This document shows, one piece after another, positions 14,701 through 25,700 of a stretch of DNA of 64,000 nucleotides. Location of the stretch: the NCBI GenBank assembly GCA_024305405.1, contig JAKNDB010000068.1, positions 6,129,501 through 6,193,500 on the forward strand, read 5' to 3'. The stretch's first letter is position 1, and each line of letters opens with the position of its first letter. Made by a program: the position numbers and the translations under genes. The DNA is from Dirofilaria immitis. Taxonomy: Eukaryota > Nematoda > Chromadorea > Rhabditida > Onchocercidae. A model generated the notes under the pieces. That model made no database searches, was not told where the DNA came from, and worked only from the letters and a program-made list of their open reading frames with translations.

Positions 14701-17065
14701 GCTTTCATCTGAAGGAAGTTTCAGCTCTTATGGAAATGATTTTTGAAAAATTTTTTGTCTTTATTTTGATTTTTTCACTTACTATGAATAAAAAAAGAAT
14801 ATTAAAAAAGTGGGATTAATTAATAATACCAATTACAAAAGATATGATATGACTATTATTATTATCATTTTATGAAAAAAAAATCTTTTGCGTTTTTTGT
14901 ACAATAATATAATAATAATTATTATTATATATATTTATATATATACATTTTTTCATATAATATAATGGATAATAATATATGTTTAATAATAATAATAAAG
15001 TTCATAAATTATTATGAACTTACTTACCATTTTGCATAAGTTCTTTTCGAATTTTCACAAAATTTAATAAGCAAAGAATTGAATTTGTTAATTGAAAAAT
15101 TTATTTTCGTTTTCAAATATTCAATCATTCGTTTTCTTTTCTTTTTCAGTTAATTTTTTAGTTTATAATACTACTGAAATGAAAAGAGAAGGAGAAAGAG
15201 AATCGATCTTCTGATTTTTTTCTCCGTCCTTCCAATACGATAGCATGGAGATAAAATAAAATGTAAAAATATGATGCATTAGAACGATATATGTAAAATA
15301 TGAAAAGTATTTCCTCTTTTTCTGTATAATCAATTTATGATTCAAATTTGATTGGTTTTTTTGGTTTAAATTATTTCATAAAATAAAAGTGTCACATTTA
15401 AGAATTATAGAATGTATATTTTTATTGATTTTTATAAACGAATGCATTTATTTCCTAATTTAATTTCCCTAACTTTGAATTAACTTTCCATTTTTTTATT
15501 GCTCAAAAAAAAGATCAAATAATTTTGCCATTATTTAGTGTTTATTTTTCAAAAGTAAGAAGGAAAGGAACGATAGATACGATTTGGAATAAAAAGTTTA
15601 TTGATTCTGAAAGAATACCTGGCGAATTGTTGAAGATATTTCAAAAGAATTATTGCATCGAAAATACTCATCAATAATTAATTGAAAAGATGTAATAAAA
15701 TTTCCAATATGAATCATTCATTTATTTATTACGTTTAGGTAATAATTATGAATTATTATTTCATGGACCAACCGGATTATTTCAGTGTAGTATATATTTC
15801 ATTTTATATTTCATATTTAATATGATGTATTAATTACAGATGAGAAGTATTTCGATAATAATTCATATTTTATAATACCATTATCATGATAAATGAAATT
15901 ATTTGGTTAATCTATATTTAATTCTTGTTTTTATTAATTTATTCAATTACTTTTTAAAGTGATGAAAAGGAAAAAGATAGGAAAAGAAAAGGCAAAAATG
16001 ATAATTTTTTCATTTTTACTTTTTACCAAATTTCAATTTCATTAATTTGAATAATAACTATAAAGCAATTTAATTAGAAAAACAACTAAAATAATTAGAT
16101 GGTATTTGCAATATCCACATTATTGATTGGCACAAATCAGCAAAAATAAACAAATATTGAATTGTAACGTATTCAAATACAAGAAATCAACAATTTAATT
16201 CATTTATAATTTCAATTTTTTTTTTTCGTTTATGCAATAATCATTAATCAATTACTAAATAAATTAAAAGGAAAACATAGGATGAAGAGGAGATTCAAAA
16301 AATGGTGAGAATAAGACAGAAAAATTCGACAATAGATAGGTTTAATAAATATAACTTCTAAATAACAATTCTCTTCCATATAAAAGCAACAACAACAACT
16401 AATACTACTACTACTACTACTAGTACTACTACTACTGCTATTATCAATTTTTACCATCATCCATGTACCATCATTACCATTACTACTACATTATTATTAT
16501 TATTATTTAACTTTAGATAATATCTAAATAACATTGTTATTACATTTTTAACATTATCAGTCAACTTTTAGATGATACCTAAATAACATCATTATAATCG
16601 CTACATTATTGAAATCATCATTCAAATCTCAATATCATCTAAAACACATTACTATCACCATTTAACTTTCAGTTTATCTAAATTACCGTTATCATGTTTT
16701 TAGATCATTGTCAGTATCATTATCACGATCATCATTAGCGCGATGACAATCACGATAAGCAACAGTAGAATCATCAAAATGACGAAACATTGTACATACA
16801 GGATAGATAGATAAAGTAATAGCCATTCAGTCGGTCGATTAAAATTATGAAAATCGTACATTGTGCCAAATAAATGGGAGAAATGGGGACATTCTGATGA
16901 TTGGTCAAAATTTCAGAAAAGAATAAAATTATTGTTGAATATTCTCCTCTTATGCTTTTCGTTTTTTTTCCTTTCTAATCTATCTTACCTCTTTTTTACT
17001 ATTTCTTTAATTATTTTAAATGATTGATATTTATGTATTTTTTTAATTGTGATAATTAAACGACG
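11723..17065. other. Long AT-rich intergenic region, no gene seen
   Basis: No exon pair with conserved protein sequence was found on either strand. The region is dominated by A/T runs, with a TA/ATT-rich stretch around 14900-15000 and trinucleotide and diverged ACAT/ATC-rich repeats from 16390 to 16750. It separates the CACHD1-like gene from the bacterial insert. Confidence 0.5.
16389..16510. repeat. ACA/ACT/ATT trinucleotide repeats
   Basis: Runs of CAA, then ACT (about 16403-16437, interrupted once), then ATT units. The open reading frames across it (poly-Ser on the minus strand) are repeat artefacts. Confidence 0.85.
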
Positions 17066-17593
17066 ACTGTATTGGCATGGAAGTTTTATATGCTTTTAAC
17101 ACCTGGACTATATAAAATTGAAAGGGCAGTGTTGTTGCTATATTTAATTGCAACACCAGTTTTGTTTATAACAGGAGCTGCTGTAGTTTATTATTGTATA
17201 TTTCTTTTAGCTTCCAGGTTTTTATTGCTTTTGAAAGTAATGGCAAACCTTTCGGCATACCAATAGAGTTTATGTCGTCAGTCAGTGAATATTTAGACCT
17301 TGTTCTCACCAATTTATGCTTGCATTTGGCGCTGCATTTCAAATTCCGGTTATACTCACGTTAATGGTTAGAGTCAGGTTACTTACCACGCAAAATTTGT
17401 CGAGTAAGCGGAGAATTGTAATAGTGGTAATTTTATTATTACTGCAGTCCTAACTCAACCTGATGTATTAAGCCAAGTAGGACTCGCAGTACCAATGCTG
17501 ATTCTATATGAGCTATTTATTCTAGTATGCAGATATATTAAAAAGAAGGCAAAAGTAATACTTGATATTGATGTTTATAAAAATTTTCCATAA
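17066..17593 (+). pseudogene. tatC: tatC fragment of Wolbachia type (nuclear insert of endosymbiont DNA)
   Basis: Three reading frames read in succession give the C-terminal two thirds of a TatC protein, the polytopic membrane core of the twin-arginine protein export complex. Visible parts: 17072-17220 (APGL-type segment TPGLYKIERAV, then a hydrophobic helix with FITGAAVVYYCI), 17225-17310 (GKPFGIPIEFM, SVSEYLDLV), 17312-17447 (FGAAFQIPVILTLMVR) and 17443-17551 (DVLSQVGLAVPMLILYEL plus a lysine-rich tail). The first helix or helices are absent. Three -1 frame changes (about 17219-17223, 17311 and 17442) break the frame. Animal nuclear genomes have no tatC; the sequence resembles Wolbachia TatC as I recall it. 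Some or all of the frame breaks could be assembly errors, because the neighbouring host genes show the same kind of break. The 5' truncation cannot be explained that way. Confidence 0.85.
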
Positions 17594-17610
17594 TATATAT
17601 TATGGAAAAT
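17583..17610. terminator. Perfect hairpin between the two converging bacterial gene fragments
   Basis: Arms ATTTTCCATAAT and ATTATGGAAAAT (12 bp) flank a 4-base ATAT centre. It lies exactly where the tatC fragment (+) and the AsmA-like fragment (-) meet tail to tail. This is where a bidirectional bacterial terminator would sit. Its position is observed; its function in the donor genome is inference. Confidence 0.5.
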
Positions 17611-17613
17611 GAA

Positions 17614-18108
17614 ATAGAAATTAAACATTTTCTTCCTTTTAGGCTTCTGGTGATAGCCTCATTAGTCTTTGTTACAGCGCGGTTAAATACTTCCAATAAC
17701 CTCTTAAATAGACTTGGAGTTAACGAAAAGATAGGATTAACAAATACATTACTATTTTTATCATCACCACTTGCTTTATAGTCTATTGAGATAATTCCTC
17801 TACTTTTTCCACCAGTAAGAAGTTTTCCAATTATAGGAATTTTTAACAGAGATTTCTTAATTGAGTATGCTGGTATTACTTGTCCTTCAACCTGAAACTT
17901 GTGATCTCTAACATCAAGCTTACCACTGGCGCTAATACCTAATTCTGCTCCTTCAAGCCAAGACTCTTCAATTTCAGTAATACCATCTTTATATGAAAAA
18001 AGGTGCGTTATACTTATCAAAATATACACCTTCATTTTTTATAGCATTTACAATACCAGACAATAAAGACATTGACAATAAAGTAGTGAGTAGTGGAGCA
18101 TCTTTGAT
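17614..18108 (-). pseudogene. C-terminal fragment of an AsmA-like (DUF3971-type) envelope protein, Wolbachia type
   Basis: Read on the minus strand from 18108, about 150 codons give KDAPLLTTLLSMSLLSG, then, after a one-base shift in the A6 run at 17996-18001, a block with VEGQVIPAYSIKKSL, IPIIGKLLTGG, GIISIDYKASG and VNPIFSLTPSLFKRL. This matches the end of alphaproteobacterial AsmA-like proteins (pattern VVPAY...IPxxGxLLTGG...VNPLSxLxPGFLxxLF). Those are long envelope proteins linked to outer-membrane lipid handling, so only the extreme C-terminus is present. Homology stops abruptly at about 18108, where an in-frame TAA appears. Together with the tatC fragment it forms a continuous insert of about 1.04 kb, probably one transfer event that kept the donor gene order. 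Confidence 0.8.
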
Positions 18109-18118
18109 TACTTATGTT

Positions 18119-18758
18119 AATTATCTATATTAAGGCAATTATTCTACAGATAAACTATTGTTTATCATTTTTCCTTTCTATATCATCAAACGAGTTGTTG
18201 TATAATATAATTCGCTTTATTAAATTATATTTCAGAAAAATGAATAAAAATTTTATTTCATCAATTTATTATGCATTCTAATTTAAATTCAATTATCAAA
18301 TTTGTGAATAAAAATTTAATACATATTATACTATTTATTATTTCATTTTATGTTATAAAATATATCATACAAAAATATTATATCAACAAATACTGATATA
18401 CTATTATTGCGAGCAAATCTAATTGCTTTTAACCGAATGATTGATAATTTTCAAAGATTTTTATATATTACAAGAAGGAAAGAAAAGAGAAAAGTATAAA
18501 CTAGACATTTAAATAGTAAGTGATAAAGGAATTATATGATAAGAACAATAAATGATATTCTTCTATTAAGTAATATAGAAGAATATATCAAAATGATTAT
18601 GAAACTTTCGTTACAATGCATTAAGATTCTTGATGACTTCAAAAGTTTAATGAACAAATTTTTCAAGGTCTTTTCTATATATATATATACATATATATGT
18701 GTTATGGTATATATATGCGTATGTGTTTGTATTTATGTATGTATATATATGTACTGTA

Positions 18759-18802
<44 letters not shown>

Positions 18803-19351
18803 GTATGTATGTGTATGTATGTGTGTCTGTGTGTCTGCTCTCAAAATTGTATTATTTCTATCTATCTATCTATATATATATATAGAAAAAGACCTTGAAA
18901 TGTTTACTTCATTAAAAATCTCTTAATGTCAGAAGTATTAATTTACTTTTATCACCATTTATATGTGTTTGACATTAAAGATGATATCTCTATCATTCTT
19001 AATTATTTCTTATCACTTTCCTTTTCATTTCATCTTGATAATCTTTTGCGATGTATGTATTTACAAATTCACACTAATTTTTTAAAGTTTGTGTTTGTTT
19101 AATTATTAATATTTTTACTTAATAACAAAGCTGTCAATTAAACTAATTTATATTGTCTTTCTTTTTTCCTCTGCAAATATAGTTTTTCAAAATTTATATT
19201 TTTAATTTGCTTATTAATCTTTATATTAACTTTCTTTATGTTTATCCTTTATATTGGACATTTTACCGAGACTACCAAAATATATATCTTCCTATATATG
19301 CTTCTCGATCTAATAGTTTATTTGTAGATAATTGCCTTAACATAGGTAATT
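18119..19351. repeat. Inverted-repeat pair (18119-18159 / 19312-19351) next to the bacterial insert
   Basis: The 41 bases from 18119 match the reverse complement of 19312-19351 at 37 of 41 columns, with one gap; the core is TTAAGGCAATTAT. The arms enclose about 1.15 kb of AT-rich, non-coding DNA including a (TG)n tract. They could be the termini of a non-autonomous DNA element. I saw no clear target duplication and no transposase. Confidence 0.55.
18668..18885. repeat. TA / TATG / TG microsatellite cluster
   Basis: Alternating (TA)n, (TATG)n and an uninterrupted (TG)18 tract at about 18764-18799, ending with CTAT and TA repeats. Overlapping reading frames rich in Cys/Val or Thr/His are repeat artefacts. 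Confidence 0.95.
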
Positions 19352-19762
19352 GAAATTTTACAATTCAGTTTTCAAGTATATTTTATCAATCAAGTAAATT
19401 AATTTTTTACATATTTTCTTGGATTTTTAATGTTATTGAATGATTTTTCCAAGCATCGGTAGAGGAATTTTTTCTTGGCTTATCATTGACCATCGAAGTT
19501 AGGCTATTATTTGGAGAAGAATAAGGACAATAGGAAAAAAGAATGAAATATTTATACTTTTTCTTGCCATTCTATACCTCATCATTTTATCTTAGTTTGG
19601 AAATTTTCAATAATTGGAAAAGATTACCTGCGCATTTTTTTATTTCAATTTTATTGAACATTGCGAATAAGTGATTTTAAATTAGTTTTTGAAATGAAAC
19701 AATACTTGAATTTAATTTGAAATAAAAAAATATAATTAATTTCATCGCCTTTTTCTTCTGTT

Positions 19763-19834
19763 TTAGCAACAATAATAATAAGAAGAAGAGCAACAGTAAA
19801 CAACAACAACAGCAATAATAATAGTAATAATAAT
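19763..19834. repeat. CAA/AAT/AAG trinucleotide-rich stretch just upstream of the ARD-like start
   Basis: Imperfect AAT, AAG and CAA triplets end about 20 bases before the ATG at 19853. Minus-strand poly-Tyr and poly-Cys frames here are not genes. Confidence 0.75.
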
Positions 19835-19852
19835 TTTGGAAGATAGTAAAAG

Positions 19853-21263
19853 ATGAGGAGTTGGCAAATGGAACGATATCCATGTGGTGATCGTCGTCTT
19901 CCTCATCATATTTATCCACCAAAAATATATACAAATGATCAGTTGCAAGCTCTCACCGGTGTTATTTCATATGTGGTATTGATTATATCAAATTAATTGA
20001 TTCAAATTTCTTTATTCCTGATATGATAAAAATGAAATGAAAGTACCACCGAAGAAGTTAAACGTCGGATTAAATTGTACCGATATTTAATACATTCTCT
20101 GTATTAGTATTATATTGGATTGTAATTGTTTAATCATTGCAAAATATGTCATATTAATTAACCCTAAGGTTGACGTTGATGACACCAATGCAATGAAAAA
20201 CGAATTTCACGAATTAAAGCGGAACGAAAAATGAGCACATCTGATATTTTAACTCTTCACGAAAATATGAACGATTTCGAACGAAAGGTAATTTTAGCAA
20301 AATTTTATATTTTTGAAATAGAATTAATACATCCCAAAATTACTCGACTATTATTGAAACTTTATCAATAATAATAATGATAATAATAAAAGTGAATATT
20401 GGAAGAAAAAAATAATGGGAAAATGAAAAACGAATTATTTGTCAACTGATAGATTTTTTTTTGCTTAATTATGTAAAATAACATATTATGTAAAGAAGAG
20501 TATTATCATTGTATTTATCAAGATTGGATTGAAAAATGGTTTAATCTTTTATTTAATCTCTTTGCATACATATCATAATCATTTTACAAATAAATATATG
20601 AATATAATAGTGTAAGGCATTATTTGCCCTTTTTGCCAACTGTTTTTACCCAAAACAGTTGGCAAAAAGTGTGATCGAATAAAAAAAAGTTCAGAAATAC
20701 CTCAATTCTGCAAATTTTCAAAATTTCATCCTTAAAAATTTTTGCATAGTTATGTTTAAGTTGGAACAATTCTATGAACCAGTCGCAAAAAATGTCGATT
20801 CTGTATTCCTCGTTATGGATGGTAGCGCATATTATGATATTGAAGTAGATGAAGATAACTGGATTCGTATCAATGTTGAACGAGGTGATCTGATCATCAT
20901 ACCACGTGGTCATAACTATCGTTTTACACTAACAACAGAGGTATTCATATCGCTTATTTCTGATTTATTTCGATATAAGGAAAAAAATTTTGTAAACATA
21001 TTTTCTTTTTGATATGTCTGAATGAAATGAAAATTCCAACTGCTCTTTTTTCTTTGAAAAAAATGCAAAATAACAAAATGAAATTTGCTTTTTCATTTGA
21101 AAGAAGTAATTTAAATTCAATTCAGTAATTAATAAATCATAGGTGCGTTTTGATGTTTGCAATAGAATTTAGGTTTATTTTGCAGAATAAGGTTGTTATT
21201 GAACGCTTTTTGACGCGGATACTAATACCCAACAAGGCTAATAATTCAAGGCAATATATTTGA
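19853..21263 (+). CDS. Acireductone dioxygenase-like cupin, probably without metal-dependent activity
   Basis: Four exons: 19853-19972 or 19975, 20169-20287, 20750-20940, 21186-21263; about 170 residues, close to the 179 of human ADI1. The N-terminus [19 protein letters not shown], the Tyr-Ile-Pro-Pro segment, DILTL and the cupin core [11 protein letters not shown]...[15 protein letters not shown] follow acireductone dioxygenase closely. ARD acts in the methionine salvage pathway on the acireductone from methylthioribose. The metal ligands HxHxxxE and the later His (ligands in human ADI1) read Pro, Ala, Asp and Tyr here, so metal-dependent catalysis is unlikely. C. elegans has, from memory, similar probably inactive ARD proteins. 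Two one-base offsets are needed: A5 at 20196-20200 in exon 2, and one near 20755-20757 or at the exon 2/3 junction. The acceptor before 20169 (CCCTAAG) is weak. Confidence 0.82.
20629..20669. repeat. 18-bp perfect hairpin in ARD intron 2
   Basis: CTTTTTGCCAACTGTTTT at 20629-20646 is followed by the 5-base loop TACCC and its exact reverse complement at 20652-20669. It lies in the intron, about 80 bases before exon 3. It may be a small palindrome or a miniature-element footprint. Confidence 0.8.
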
Positions 21264-22768
21264 AAGAATTCTGATAGAAAATATAAATAATTTCAACACT
21301 TCAATAATTGATTGTATTTTAATTTGTTTCTATTGATGTCGTTTTTATCATATTAATTTTTAAAATACTTATAAAATGTGTTTACTTCAACATGCCTTAT
21401 CTTTTACCATCAACTATTATTAAATAAATATCTGAAACTTTTATTCAAAAACTGTAATTCCATATTAATGCCAATAATTTCCATATTAATGCCAATAATT
21501 AGAAAAAGCAACTCTCTTATTAAACTTCAATATTTGGTTTTAAACATTTAACTTTTTACAAATTTAACAAATTTGAAATTTGAAAAAATTGATTTCTTTT
21601 CTTTTTATTAAACTTAATCTACTCAAAAATTTTCACAACACCGACTATTTCATTACTATTTTTATCCATATATCCATCATACCGATCATACTGTAATTAC
21701 CACACTATATTATACTGTAAACGCTACTTAATATACTGTAATTATTATCTTATATTCGACTGTAATCCTTTTTAGTTAAAATTTCTGAAGAAAAAAGATA
21801 CGATAAGAGATATAAGAGGAATAGCTTAATTTGTAACTATGTCATAGGTTGTTATAAAATTTAGTCCTCTAATATATGATTATATGTCTTCTTCGTTATC
21901 AGTAATATGCTTGTTTGTAACGACTTATTATTTTCCTTTTATCACTGACTAAAATAAAGCTAGCTTTCAATGGAGAATATTAAATAATCAATGATTATTA
22001 ATTTATGGATTCATTTATAAATTATCAGAAAAAGAAAAATTTATCTGAATAGTAAGATTTCACTTCAAACTTCACCTAGTAACTTAATCAAATATGTCTG
22101 AAATCTATTTGTCAAATGACTTTTCAAAATGATTGAGTGAAATTTTTGTAGCGTAATCTAACTGATGTACGTTGCCTTTCAGTTTATGCAAATGATAAAA
22201 TTGGAGAATACTTTTTCACGTTTGAAAACCTCGAATTTTTTTATTAATAAACAACACGGAAATTTTTTCGACTCATTTGTTGAAGTTTTAATTTAAATTT
22301 TGTGACTACTATTTATTTGTTTTGCCTTTAAAACAAAATCACGAAACTGTATATGTTGCTAGTAATCCCAAATCTTTTAAAATCATTTTTGATTCGAAAT
22401 AATCATGAATAATGTGATTTTGCAGACTGCATATACTTTTTAGAGAACTTGCAAATTGCATCTAATAAAAATACTATCTTCGGGTTTTAGATAAACATAA
22501 TATTATATGAAACAAATTGATTGTATAAATAATAAATTTTCTGATCTAGAAAGTAATTCGATCAATAAACAAATTGTAATGAAAAACAAGAGTTTATAAA
22601 CTGCGAATTATGACCGACCTGAAAAAGCGATATGATGACCTTTGGGGAATGCGTAATGATTAATTAGCAAACTGTCTTTTGTAATTGTTTATATATAGAC
22701 ATTTTAAATTTTTAAAAAATATAAATAATTTATATTTTGAACTTAAATTTGAAAATTAAAACAATTCG
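21264..22768. other. AT-rich intergenic region between the ARD-like and protease genes
   Basis: No coding signal. It contains a 21-bp tandem duplication (unit with CCATATTAATGCCAATAATT) at 21460-21500. The promoter of the serine protease should lie near its right end. Confidence 0.5.
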
Positions 22769-25700
22769 ATGAGCGGTCATACGACATTCGCCTTGCTGAT
22801 AAATTCCAGCATCATTATATTAACACTACAAGATTTATCTTTGAATCTCGACGATATTGTTGTTTATGCCAAGCCTGGTTCGTCCATTCATTCATTCATT
22901 AATCATATATATATATATGTAAAGTTTTAAAATAATTTTATTTCAAATTACAATTCATACATTGTTCAAAGAAAATAATCATTTCGATTAAGCACTGAAT
23001 TTTAGTTATTCTTTCGAAATTAAAACTTATCTAAATTAATGATTATATAGTATTTTACTTCAATATGCACGTGAGCTATTATAAAATCTTCGATCTGAAA
23101 AGAAATTAGATCAATACAGGCTAGTTTTTTGATCCTATGCTAGGATTGAAATTGTTGATGGAAGTGTCGCGAACGCTGATTCGCGAAACTCCAACACACA
23201 ATTACATAATTAAATAAATTCCTTATTGTAAACAAATAAGCAAATAGATTACTCACTGTAAATTAATGCTCATGAAACTATGAATCATCCCAGTCATATC
23301 TACATCCTTTAAAATTGTTTTTTCACACGTTTTGTTGTTATCTACCCAATCCACATCTTTATGTTTAAACGCTTATTTTCCCACGCTAATCTCCCTTCTA
23401 ATCTTACTGCAATGTTTCCTCCATATCCGGTATGTTTCCGGTGCTAGAATTAACCACTCCCACTTCTGGGAAGATATAAACCACGAGTGATCATCATCAA
23501 TATTATTGTTATCACCATACAATCAGTAATAAACGTTTCGGCTTCACGGTGTGCTCTCAATACAGCTCCACTACACCCCTACTCAATACCTGACACTGGT
23601 GACATTTGGTCCCCTCGACGTCAGCTCACACCAATAAAGACGCGATAGGAAGCAGCCGATATGATATTAATGGTAACATCAATAATATTATTCAAATTGT
23701 AAACGATTAATTACTTTTTTTTCTTACAGGTGATGCGATAGAATTAAGTAAAATTGATCAGATAGATAATGAAGATTTGGAAATGAACTGTGGTAGGATG
23801 CGTCGGCAATGGCTTTCAACACGTCCATTTTTAAATTATTGAATATACATATGTGCACATATTGTCGGTGCATAAAATATATTTTTCAAATTTATATTGA
23901 TTCTGAATACAGTAGTATTTCAGCGTGAAACACATCAATTTTTACGTTATTTACCAACAGGATTATTATTTATATGTTTAAACTATAATATATTCACCAT
24001 ATATCAAATCAGCATTACGTAAATAGATTGATTGTTACTTATATAGTTAATATTATTCATTCGAAAGGTTGATGCTATTTCAGCATACAAGATATCGATT
24101 GGATCAGCTGCAAAAATAGGTCAATTTCCATGGGCCGTAGCATTAACCTTTCTGAATAGAAAACATTACAATTACTGCGGCGGATCGATCATATCGAAAC
24201 GACACATTCTTACTGCAGCACATTGCGTTATGCAATACGAAGGCGTTCAATTACCATGCATGTTGGTTGTATTAAAAATCAACAGATTTTAGCAGTCATT
24301 TAATATACTTGCATTATTTTTATAATAACTGCATGCTGCATGATAACAACTAACATAAGCCTAACGATTCATTTCAGAAATGCTACAACTATGGATGATA
24401 TAACCGAAATTGTAATACGATATGGTGGAGTATGTTTACGAAGCGAATCACCACAGTGTGACGGAAAATTATGTATGACAGCTAAAATTCGTAAAATTGC
24501 CCTTCATAGACGGTAGATTGAATCAAATTTTTTCAAATTAAACTTTAATTTGAATTAAAGTCTAAATTTCTAGGCCAATCAATACTTTATAAATTTAGAA
24601 AATAGGAAAAAAAGTTTCTTTTAAGGAAAAATTAATGTATTAATGAAACATGTTTGAAAAAATAATCAAAGTTGAACTTTTCACTAAAATGAAAAATAAT
24701 AATTTCTCTTCTAGCTTCATGGATGAAGGTTGTGTACACGGATATGATTTTGCAATTATTGAATTAGAAGCTGATTTGATGGTAAATTAATGATATTTTT
24801 AAACATAGAAACGAAAGAAATAGCCTAAATAATTATGAGATTGCTATTATGTCATCTCTTCCCACGCATCATCGCTATGATTAAGAATCTCAAAAAAAAA
24901 AGAAAATATCCTAAATTAGTGAAATTAAAGGAAAAAAATATTTAGGTGAAAATAATGTACTCTCCTAATCAACTTTCACTAAACCATAATATTCAATTTA
25001 AATAATTATTCATTTAGTTAAATCAGTTATCCAACTATTCCTTTTTTTTAGTTTGATACATCTACCTCAGCCATATGCTTACCTCATTTAAATTTCAATC
25101 TTACTTCTGCTGAAAATCTACTTGATTATGGATTTGGTGAGAATGAAAGTGAGTCAATCAGCAATATGCATTAATTAAATCAGTGAAGAAAATTCCGATT
25201 AGCCAAATTTAAAAATAAATAAATTTCCATTTTATAAAATTGTACAATGAGTTAATAACAAAGAAAATTCTATAATTTGTCAAATCCTTTAAATTAAAGC
25301 GATACTAATACTATTACTACTGATATTACTATTATTAATAATAATAATATTAGGTAAATAAAAACAATTAATAATAACGATAGCAATAACAGTAAGTAAT
25401 GACAATAGTAACAATAATAATAATAATAACAACAATAATAGCAATAATAGTAATAATAAGAAGTAACAATCATCAGGATTGCGTCTTCAAATGTATAACA
25501 ATTTTAGATGGAGAAAAGATGTCGAGATTGAATTACGGTAGTGCAAAAATTATTAGTGTCGCAAAAAAAGAGATTTCATTCATGTAGGACCAATTTATAA
25601 ATTAAAAAATGAAACCTTTTATCATGGCATTTGTGTGGTAAGAATTATTTTTACCTAATTATTTAGATTAAATTTAAGTCATATATTTCATATTAGTCAT

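Noticed and set aside
18536..18926. Overlapping Cys/Val/Tyr-rich frames on both strands
   Set aside because: They are translations of TG/TATG microsatellites; no splice signals or conserved motifs.
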